DNA of 64,000 nt from Nitrospira sp. ND1 (GTDB lineage: Bacteria > Nitrospirota > Nitrospiria > Nitrospirales > Nitrospiraceae), in the NCBI RefSeq assembly GCF_900170025.1, contig NZ_FWEX01000006.1:1325089-1389088 (forward strand), written 5' to 3'. Shown here piece by piece: positions 17,360-25,000 of this stretch (position 1 is its first letter; every line of letters starts with the position of its first letter). A program made the position numbers and the translations under genes. The notes beneath the pieces were generated by a model. That model made no database searches, was not told where the DNA came from, and saw nothing but the letters and a program-made list of their open reading frames with translations.

Positions 17360-18157
17360 ATGAGTCAGCCAGCATTTTCCGCCAAGGAATTTCAACGGCT
17401 CGGCGAAATCATGCATGATGCACGCTCCGTCGATCGCAGCGACAGAGTGTGGCAACTCGTCTCGGCCGTGCAGAAAGTGATTCCCTACGAATTCTCCGGA
17501 TGCGGCGCCGTCGATCTCCTGCGCGGGATCGATCCTTCACTGGGGCATTCCACCTACCCGCGGGAATTCTGTCATCTGTATATGGGCCAAGGATTAGCCG
17601 TCGATCCAGCCGTCAACCGCCTCATCACCTCGGGTCAAACCGTGACCTCCAGCGCCGATGAACCGACCGCCAACGAGCCCAAGGAGATTACCTCGCTGAA
17701 ACTCGACTTCGGCATCAAGACCTGCCTGTCGGCCGGAGTGCGTGGAGCGAATGGGTCTTGTTCGTACTTCGCCTTCAGTAATTTCGATGAGAAACAAGCC
17801 GACAAACTCCGGCTCCTGCTCGACATTCTGACCCCGCATTTTCATCTGAGTTATATGCGATGCCACTCCGCGTGGAACCCGGAGCGATCTGCCCCGTCGT
17901 CGGCCCTACTGAGCAAACGGGAAGAAGAAATTCTCCGATGGGTGGCGGCAGGCAAGACCAATTGGGAAATCTCCGTCATTCTGAAAGTCAGTTTGAACAC
18001 CGTCAAATTTCATCTCAAGAACGTCTTTCAGAAAATCGGGGTCGAAAATCGATGGAGCGCCATTGCCTATTGGCAAACCGGCGAACAACATCGCATCGTT
18101 CCATCCGCACCGCCCAGTGACGACCGTCCGCCCTCCGGGGCCAACACACCCGACTAA
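17360..18157 (+). CDS. LuxR-type transcriptional regulator
   Basis: This 265-residue regulator has an N-terminal sensory domain (about residues 5-165) of the GAF/autoinducer-binding-like fold. The C-terminal LuxR helix-turn-helix (about 180-240) shows LSKREEEILRWVAAGKTNWE followed by NTVKFHLKNVFQKIGVENR. No phosphoacceptor receiver domain is present, so it is not a NarL-type response regulator. The sensory part resembles EpsA-like regulators more than classical LuxR receptors. No luxI is nearby, so a solo or non-AHL ligand is likely. A near-palindrome at 18215-18235, between this gene and the nitroreductase-like gene, could be its binding site. It probably controls the downstream nitroreductase-ketosynthase genes; this is inferred from context. 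Confidence 0.82.
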   Translation: MSQPAFSAKEFQRLGEIMHDARSVDRSDRVWQLVSAVQKVIPYEFSGCGAVDLLRGIDPSLGHSTYPREFCHLYMGQGLAVDPAVNRLITSGQTVTSSADEPTANEPKEITSLKLDFGIKTCLSAGVRGANGSCSYFAFSNFDEKQADKLRLLLDILTPHFHLSYMRCHSAWNPERSAPSSALLSKREEEILRWVAAGKTNWEISVILKVSLNTVKFHLKNVFQKIGVENRWSAIAYWQTGEQHRIVPSAPPSDDRPPSGANTPD

Positions 18158-18214
18158 ATCGCTCGATGCATGCCGACTCGCGCTCCGCCCGTCCGTCACC
18201 GGTTGACCGACGCC

Positions 18215-18235
18215 GGGTAGGGCGATCGCCTACCC
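18215..18235. promoter_or_regulatory. Near-palindromic putative operator
   Basis: GGGTA-G-GGCGATCGCC-TACCC is an inverted repeat with a perfect 10-bp core and 5-bp arms, with one unpaired G. The motif GGGTAGG appears again at about 18239-18245. It lies 58 bp after a LuxR-type gene and about 140 bp before the nitroreductase-like gene. Size and symmetry fit a LuxR-family dimer site, but no binding data exist. Confidence 0.45.
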
Positions 18236-18377
18236 CGATGGGTAGGTGACGCCAGATCACGCCTCTCGTACAGTCGTCCCACACAACGTCATGCCGCGCG
18301 TGACGTACCAGCACCACCCTCATTCACACACCCGGCCGGGGCCATCCTGCCCTAGGATGCCGGGAAGGAGAGGCCCT

Positions 18378-19649
18378 ATGAAGCAGCTTGCCGCACAACC
18401 TGCAGCAATGGACGCCACATGTACTCTGCTCGACCTCCTGCAACAACGCAAGACGCGCCGTTTCGGCCGCGGCATGACCCTGCCCGGCGGCCCGCTTCAA
18501 TACACGAGTCAGCATGAACCGATCCCGCTGAGCCGGGAAGAAGAACGATATCTGATCTATGCGGCCATCGGCCGATCCGGGCGCAACCTGGGCGACATGC
18601 AGTTTGTCGGCCGCCCGGGCGCGAGTGCCGGCCAGGGTCACGCGCTGATGAACTTCAACAGCCGCACGGTTCCCAGCCCCTGCTCCGCGCAGAGCACGCA
18701 ACTCTTTTACACCAACGATGACGGTGTGTTTTTTGTCGCCGACGCGGCCGGTCCCGACCATCCCTGGGATCTGGAGGTGGTGCAACTCCAATCGTCCCGG
18801 CTGGAGATCCCGCGCGAAGCCCCGTTCATGCTGCCGTTCAATCAGTGGTATACAAATCGGCCCGGCACCACCTTGTTCATGCCTGTCACCAACATCGCGC
18901 TGCTGTACCTGAATCTCTTGCTGACGATGTTCAGCGAAGACACGGGATACTTCATCGTCGATACGGACAACGGCAACGCCGCCTGCGGCCTCGATGCCTT
19001 CCGCAAGAGCGCGGGTGGACATCTGCACGACAATCTCGCCTCGCGCAAAATGTTCAGCCTACGCGAGCTCGACGCCGGCATTTGCGAAACCGCCGTTCAA
19101 GAGCAAGGGATCATCTGCGAACATCTCTCGCTGATGCAGCAGGCCCTGGGACTGGGCGGCGGCATCCAGAGCGTGGGGAGCGGCCGCCACCTCCTCGGTA
19201 TGGAACCGCACATCTACCCCGGCCTCGGGTTCCACTTCGTCGTCCCGCCGGGCAAGCCCCTGCGCGGCAATCCGGTCGGCATTCCGCAGGTGTGGGAAGG
19301 CCCCACCCCGCCGTTCGTGCCGTCGATGAAGGATGCCGTGACCAGCCTGGTCGCCAGCAAGTTCGGGCCGAACGGCACCTACGGAAAGCCCAGCGAGCAG
19401 CCTTGGACCAATCCCAAAGCCGCGCAGCAGGTGCCGCAGCATTCCGAGCGCGCCATCGACGCGACCATCGCGTTTGCCGACTACGTGCTCGGCACCTACG
19501 GACGGTTCCCGGCGCACGCCGATGCCTGCAAGTCCATCGTGGCCTGTCAAACCCATCACCTGGACGAAGAGTTCTATGCGACGTTTTATCCCGATTCCAC
19601 GTTACCGGACGCGCATCGCGAGCACATGCATGTGTGGCACAGCCACTGA
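18378..19649 (+). CDS. Nitroreductase-fold protein of unknown substrate
   Basis: This 423-residue protein carries elements of the FMN nitroreductase fold. Near the N-terminus is LLQQRKTRRFGRG with PLSREEERYLIYAAIGRSG, the usual Arg-rich FMN-contact region. Later, EQGIICEHLSLMQQALGLGG corresponds to the helix-Gly-rich segment found in nitroreductases and SagB-like oxidases. It is longer than typical members (about 200-250) and has extra central and C-terminal parts with several histidines and cysteines. A strong ribosome binding site (GGAAGGAG) supports the ATG at 18378; longer forms to 18246 are not supported. It is 41 bp upstream of a ketosynthase, so both may act in one biosynthetic pathway. 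The specific reaction is unknown. Confidence 0.6.
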   Translation: MKQLAAQPAAMDATCTLLDLLQQRKTRRFGRGMTLPGGPLQYTSQHEPIPLSREEERYLIYAAIGRSGRNLGDMQFVGRPGASAGQGHALMNFNSRTVPSPCSAQSTQLFYTNDDGVFFVADAAGPDHPWDLEVVQLQSSRLEIPREAPFMLPFNQWYTNRPGTTLFMPVTNIALLYLNLLLTMFSEDTGYFIVDTDNGNAACGLDAFRKSAGGHLHDNLASRKMFSLRELDAGICETAVQEQGIICEHLSLMQQALGLGGGIQSVGSGRHLLGMEPHIYPGLGFHFVVPPGKPLRGNPVGIPQVWEGPTPPFVPSMKDAVTSLVASKFGPNGTYGKPSEQPWTNPKAAQQVPQHSERAIDATIAFADYVLGTYGRFPAHADACKSIVACQTHHLDEEFYATFYPDSTLPDAHREHMHVWHSH

Positions 19650-19690
19650 CGACACACATTTTCACGCTCCCCGGAGCACAGGAGGGCACC

Positions 19691-21016
19691 ATGACACCAC
19701 AGACCTCTCGTCGAGTCGTCATTACCGGAATGGGAGTGATTTCCCCGTTGGGTTGTACCGTCGATCTGTTCTGGCATCTATTGAGCAAGGGTGAGAGCGC
19801 CGTCAAACCGGTCAGCTCATTCGATACCTCACCGTTCCAAGCCTGCCTCGCGGCGGAGGTGCGGGACTTCGACCCCGAAGATTTCCTGCATCGCAAGCAG
19901 GCGCGTCGTATGGGGCGCGCCACCCAGTTCGCCGTCGCCTCCGCCATGATGGCAGCCCGCGATTCCGGCGTCGAGCTGGAACAGGAAGATCGCGGGTCCA
20001 TCGGCATCAGCATCGGCACCTCCATCGGCGGCATGAAGGAAGCGTTCGAGTTCCACGATGCGGCCAAACTCAACGCCTATGAGCGCGTCAATCCATTCAC
20101 CATGGGGATGACCTTCCCGAATGCGATTTCGTCGGAAGTGGCCATCGTGCTCGGGCTGCACGGCCCCTGCGAGACGTACTCGATCGGCTGCTCCTCGACG
20201 GCCAATGCCATCGGCCGCGCCTACGAATGGATCAAGTCGGGCCAATCGTCGCTCGTCGTGGCCGGCGGGACCGAAGCGCCGCTCCACCCGAGCGTCTACG
20301 CCGCCATGAACGCCGGGCGCGCGCTGGCGCCGGACGAACGCGGGGCCATTCGCAACCTTCCCCGTCCTTTCGACAAAACCCGATGCGGCATGGTGTTGGG
20401 CGAAGGCGCCGGCTGCCTCATCTTGGAAGACTATGAGCACGCGCGCGCCCGCGGCGCCAAGATGTATGCCGAGCTGGAAGGATGGGGCTTTACCTGTGAT
20501 GCCCATTCCATGGTGAAGGCGGACCACACGGGACACGAGCAGCAACGGGCGGCCAGGCTGGCCCTCTCGACGGCCCATTGGTTCCCGGAGGAAGTGGACT
20601 ACGTGAACGCCTGCGGGCTCGGCACCATGGAGTTAGATGCGCTCGAAACGAACACGGTCAAACAGGTCCTGGGGGACCACGCGTATCGGGTTCCCGTCAG
20701 TTCGTTCAAAGCGGCACTCGGCCACGCCTTCGCCGCCAGCGGCGCCTTCCAAGTTATCGGCACCGCGAAGGCCATGGAGCACCAGTTCATCCCACCCACG
20801 CTGAACCTGACGACGCCGGATCCGACATGCGATCTGGACTATGTCTCGGGGCAGGGGCGGGCGGCGCATCTCGATCGTGCCTTGATCAACAGCTTTGGAT
20901 TCGGCGGCAAGAATATCGTGCTCGCGCTGTCGCGCGTGAATGCCGGCATCGCCACCACCAACCCGATGGCTGCGTCGCCGGGCTACAGCATGACCCATCT
21001 GGTGGGAGTCTCGTAG
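19691..21016 (+). CDS. Beta-ketoacyl synthase (KAS II-like) with altered catalytic His
   Basis: This 441-residue ketosynthase has the thiolase fold of FabF-type condensing enzymes, which join acyl and malonyl units on a carrier protein. It starts RRVVITGMGVISPLG. The nucleophile Cys167 is in YSIGCSSTANAIG, and the second catalytic histidine, His345, is in KAALGHAFAASGA. The first catalytic histidine of the usual NAHGTGT motif is replaced: the sequence reads VNACGLGTMELDALE, giving Cys308. GFGGKN near the end is intact. The start at 19691 follows GGAGGG; the frame continues open upstream to 18845 but that part is out-of-frame nitroreductase coding sequence. Housekeeping FabF normally sits with acpP/fabG, so this is probably a specialised paralogue working with the preceding gene. 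Confidence 0.85.
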   Translation: MTPQTSRRVVITGMGVISPLGCTVDLFWHLLSKGESAVKPVSSFDTSPFQACLAAEVRDFDPEDFLHRKQARRMGRATQFAVASAMMAARDSGVELEQEDRGSIGISIGTSIGGMKEAFEFHDAAKLNAYERVNPFTMGMTFPNAISSEVAIVLGLHGPCETYSIGCSSTANAIGRAYEWIKSGQSSLVVAGGTEAPLHPSVYAAMNAGRALAPDERGAIRNLPRPFDKTRCGMVLGEGAGCLILEDYEHARARGAKMYAELEGWGFTCDAHSMVKADHTGHEQQRAARLALSTAHWFPEEVDYVNACGLGTMELDALETNTVKQVLGDHAYRVPVSSFKAALGHAFAASGAFQVIGTAKAMEHQFIPPTLNLTTPDPTCDLDYVSGQGRAAHLDRALINSFGFGGKNIVLALSRVNAGIATTNPMAASPGYSMTHLVGVS

Positions 21017-21076
21017 GCCCGCACCATGAGCAACCTGAGCCAGAAGACATCGCGCATCGAATGCGCGGCCGTGTGC

Positions 21077-21105
21077 GCGGGTCGGCCTCTGACAGGCCGG
21101 CCCGC
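21077..21105. terminator. Strong GC-rich hairpin after ketosynthase gene
   Basis: GCGGGTCGGCCT and AGGCCGGCCCGC form a 12-bp stem (one G-T pair) with loop CTGAC, about 60 bp after the ketosynthase stop. No U-tract follows. It could end the 18378-21016 transcript or act as an attenuator. The rest of the 245-bp gap (21017-21261) shows no gene. Confidence 0.45.
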
Positions 21106-21261
21106 CGCAGGGCCGTTCGATCGCGGCTTCTCTCCGGTTAGAGCAGGATGGACGCCGATCATCATCCGACGGGCCCCCCTTATCGAAGGGCACCCGCCGC
21201 CTCGGCACAGACAGAGAAACGGTTCACCAGTCATCCATCCACATCTAGTTGAGAGTCGAAC

Positions 21262-21918
21262 ATGAACGAATTACAGAACACTCCGGCGCGCGTGTTCATC
21301 ATCAATCCTCAGGAATTGGTCAGAGTCGGCATGCGAACGCTGCTGAATTCCGTACCGGACTTTATGGTGGTCGGTGAGGCCTCGTCGAAGGAAGAGGCGC
21401 TCCCCTTGGTGCTCCACCACAAACCCGACATCGTCGTGCTCGATCTGCGCGTGCAGGACGGCACGGGTATCGAAACGGCCAAAGACATCCTCGCGCATCT
21501 TCCGGAAACGCGCGTGCTCTTTCTGGCCGATGCGCTCAACGATTCCACCCTGCTCTCCGCCGTCGCGACAGGCGCCCACGGGTATGTCCTCCAGGAGGCC
21601 GGGGCGGATACCCTGCTGCACGCCATGCGCAGCCTGACCAAGGGTCAATCCTACCTGGACCCGGGGGTCACCCGTCACACGTTTGCCTACCTCCGCAAAG
21701 TTGCCGATCGGGAGCCCGAACGGGGCCGTCATCTGCTGTCGCCGCAAGAGCGACGCCTCCTCCCCCTTATTGCACAAGGAAAAACGAACAAGGAAATCGC
21801 CGCCGAGCTCGGGCTGAGCGATAAAACAGTCAAAAACTACCTGGCCAACGTGTATTCGAAACTTCACCTGAGCAGGAGGTCTCAAGCCGCCGCCTTTTAC
21901 TTAAAAACCATTCCCTGA
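21262..21918 (+). CDS. NarL/FixJ-type response regulator with degenerate receiver
   Basis: This 218-residue protein has a receiver domain (about 9-125) and a LuxR helix-turn-helix (about 150-210, LSPQERRLLPLIAQGKTNKE then SDKTVKNYLANVYSKL). The phosphoacceptor Asp61 is present (VVLDLRVQDG). The N-terminal acidic pair that holds Mg2+ is replaced by Asn15-Pro16 (VFIINPQE), and the conserved lysine near position 111 is glutamine (GYVLQEAG). Phosphorylation by a kinase may therefore be weak or absent. The HTH is closely similar to that of the regulator at 35122-35802 (LSPQERRLLPL in both). It is followed after about 100 bp by a hybrid kinase on the same strand. It is a plausible output protein for that kinase or for the lipid-like gene pair upstream. 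Confidence 0.85.
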   Translation: MNELQNTPARVFIINPQELVRVGMRTLLNSVPDFMVVGEASSKEEALPLVLHHKPDIVVLDLRVQDGTGIETAKDILAHLPETRVLFLADALNDSTLLSAVATGAHGYVLQEAGADTLLHAMRSLTKGQSYLDPGVTRHTFAYLRKVADREPERGRHLLSPQERRLLPLIAQGKTNKEIAAELGLSDKTVKNYLANVYSKLHLSRRSQAAAFYLKTIP

Positions 21919-22022
21919 CGCCGGATCGCCTGACGCACGATGGTGCGGTGCTCAAGTTCCTCCTCCCGCCGACCGACAGAGTATCGACGCCTACGCTCTG
22001 CCTTTGCGGAATCGCCTGTAGC

Positions 22023-25000
22023 ATGCACCATCTGCGATCGTTCCAACTCCGAGACATGACCGCCTGCGGCGCGGCGTTGCGCCGGCTCGGCACAGATGCC
22101 ACCAGCCTTGAGCAGGTCGCCGACCGCCTCGTTCGTCACCTCTACGGATCCTTGACCATGGGCCATCTCCGGGAGCCGGCCTGCAGCTTGGTCCGCCTCT
22201 TCAAGACGACACCCTATAGCCGGCTGACACCGGACCTTCGTGCACTGGCTGACGCCCGGCTCGGAGACACGCCCCCGCCCCCCTCTCTGACCTGCCTCAC
22301 CCTGCTGGCCAGCGCTGGAGCGGTCCCCGGGTGGAATGACCCGGCGCGTTCGAGCCGCTTCCGCGTGATCCCGCTCGACACCCTGGAGGCCGTCGAACGG
22401 TTGCCCATGTTCAGCCAACTCTTCCGGCAGCTGGGAGTCTCGCTCCCCTCGTTGACACAGCCGGGCCCGAGCGTGTTGCTCGACCGGCATGAACAATCGT
22501 TCAACGTCTTTCACATCCCCGAAGCCGAAGGAAGCCCCTACGTCCCGGGACAGGAAGAGTTCGTGCTCAAGTACGGGATCCGGTCGGTCCTGGGATTCGG
22601 CGCGCCGCTGCCGGACGGTGAACTGTTTTCCATCATTCTCTTCAGCAAGGACTTTATCCCTGAAAGCACGGCAACCCTCTTCAAACCCCTCGCGCTGTGC
22701 GCGCAGATTGCACTTGCGCCCTATGCGACTACGACGGCGGCCTTTCACCCGCACCACACTTCCATGCCGGAGCAGGCCGACGGCGACCCAACGCCCGTCC
22801 ACGACGCGCATCTGCAGGCCAGGATCGCCGACCTCGAACGCCTTCTCGCTGTGCATGAACAGACTGTGGACGAGCAGGCCGACCGGATGGAGCTGATCGT
22901 GCAAGGTTCCCAAATGGGCACCTGGGACTGGGAAATCCCCACGGGGCGAGTGACCTTTAACGAACGATGGGCGAATATGCTCGGCTACCGTCTCGACGAG
23001 CTCGAACCCCATGTCCGGACCTGGGAACAATTGGTGCACCCGGATGACCTTCACCAGGTGATGGCGACGGTTTCTTCGCATCTTCGTGGGGAAACGCCCA
23101 CCTATTCCAGCGAGCATCGCCTGCGAACCAAGTCCGGCGCCTGGTGCTGGGTCTTCGACAGCGGACGCGTGGTCAAGCGGGACGCCAAAGGTGCCCCCTT
23201 GCGGGCCGCCGGCATCCATCTCGACATTTCCGACCGTAAGGCACTCGAAGCGGCGCAGGCACGCGCGCAATGCGACTTGCAGGCCAAACAACAGGCGCTG
23301 GATGAGGCCCAGACGCTGGCCCATCTCGGTTCGTGGCACTGGAATATTGCGACCGGTCAGGAAGCATGGTCCGAAGAGCAGTGTCGGATCTTCGGCCATA
23401 CTCCAGACCAGAGCCTCCCGACCTATGCGACCTTCCTCTCCGCGCTGCATCCGGACGACGTCGAGCGCGTACAGCAAGCGGTCGATGCGGCGCTGAAATA
23501 CGACTCGCCCTACAACGTCGATTGCCGGATTCGCCGCCCCGACGGCGAAGTCCGACACGTCAATTGCCGCGGAGTCGTCCAGCGCGACCCCGACGGACGA
23601 CCGGTGAGTATGGCCGGAACCGTGCTGGACATCACCGACTACACACGCGCCGAATTTGCCTGGCGAGACAGCGAAACCAGAATGCGTTCGATCTTCGAGA
23701 GCGCGATCGAAGGCATTGTGGTCATCGACAAACGCGGCCGGATCGAAAGCGCCAACACCGCCCTACTGAATTTACTGGGGTACCAGGCGCACGAACTGGT
23801 CGGGCAGAACATTTCCCTCCTCATGCCCTCTCCCTATCGTGAACACCACGATGAGTACCTGGCGAACTACCTGGTCACCGGGAAACGCACCATCATCGGC
23901 AGCGGCCGCGAGGTTCCGGCGGTGCGCAAGGACGGGACGCGGATCGACGTGCATGTGTCGGTCAGCGAGATGCAGATCGGAACGGAGAAAAAGTATACGG
24001 GCATGCTTCGCGACATTTCCGAGCGGAAGCGCATGGAAGAGACCCTCCGGGAGAGTGAAGAGCGATTCCGGCAATTGGCTGAGCATATCGATGCCGTCTT
24101 CTGGCTCACCTCGCCGGATAAGAGCGAGGTCCTCTATGTCAGCCCGGCCTTCGAGGCTATCTGGGAACTCCCCAGAGATCTCCTCTATGTGAATCCGTCA
24201 TTCTGGCTCGATCACATCCATCCGGAGGACCGGAAACGCGTTGCCACCGCAGCTGCCTGTCAGGAACACCTCCCCTATGACGAGGAATATCGGATCGTCA
24301 CACCGAGCGGACAGGTCCGTTGGATCCGGGATCGAAGCTTCGCGATCAAGAACGCCCAGGGAGAGACCTATCGCATTGCGGGCATCGCGGTCGATATCAC
24401 CGCAGCCAAACAGATGGAGGCACAGATTCGTGCCAGTGAGCTACGGCATCGCGCGCTCGTGGAATTATCACCCCACGCTATCTTCGTGAATTGTGAAGAC
24501 AGAATCGTGTTTGCCAATCAGGCCTGCGCGAAGTTATTGGGCGCGATCGCCCCGTCGCAGTTATTCGGGAAGACCGTCCTCGAGTTCATCCATCCCGAAT
24601 CGCACCCCACGGTACGGGAGAGATTCGCGAAAATACGCGACACGAATCGACCGCTCCCGCCCACCGAGGAGCGGTTTGTCGGTCTCGCCGGCTCCATCGT
24701 CGATGTGGAAGTGGCGGCGGCCCCGATTATGTTCGAGGGGAAACCGGCCATCCAGGTCATTGCCACCGACATCCAGACTCGCAAAGACCTGGAACGGGCC
24801 CTGCTCGCGACCAATTTGCAACTGCAAACCATCCTTTCCAGCGCAACCAATGTGTCCATCGTCGCCACCAATACCGAGGGGACGATCACGACCTTCAACA
24901 CCGGCGCAGAAGAGTTGCTGGGTTATTCCGCCGGCGAGATGATCGGGCAACAGTCGCTCACCTTGCTGCACGTGCCCGAGGAAATCGACCGCCATGCCAG

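Noticed and set aside
18845-19690. Upstream in-frame extension of the ketosynthase gene (a frame open from 18845)
   Set aside because: The stretch is out of frame with the nitroreductase-like gene it overlaps and gives an arginine-rich, non-homologous leader. A good ribosome binding site and family start exist at 19691.
21948-22022. GTG start at 21948 for the first hybrid kinase
   Set aside because: It adds a Pro/Cys-rich leader with no ribosome binding site. The ATG at 22023 is used, although it also lacks a clear site, so this is a weak choice.
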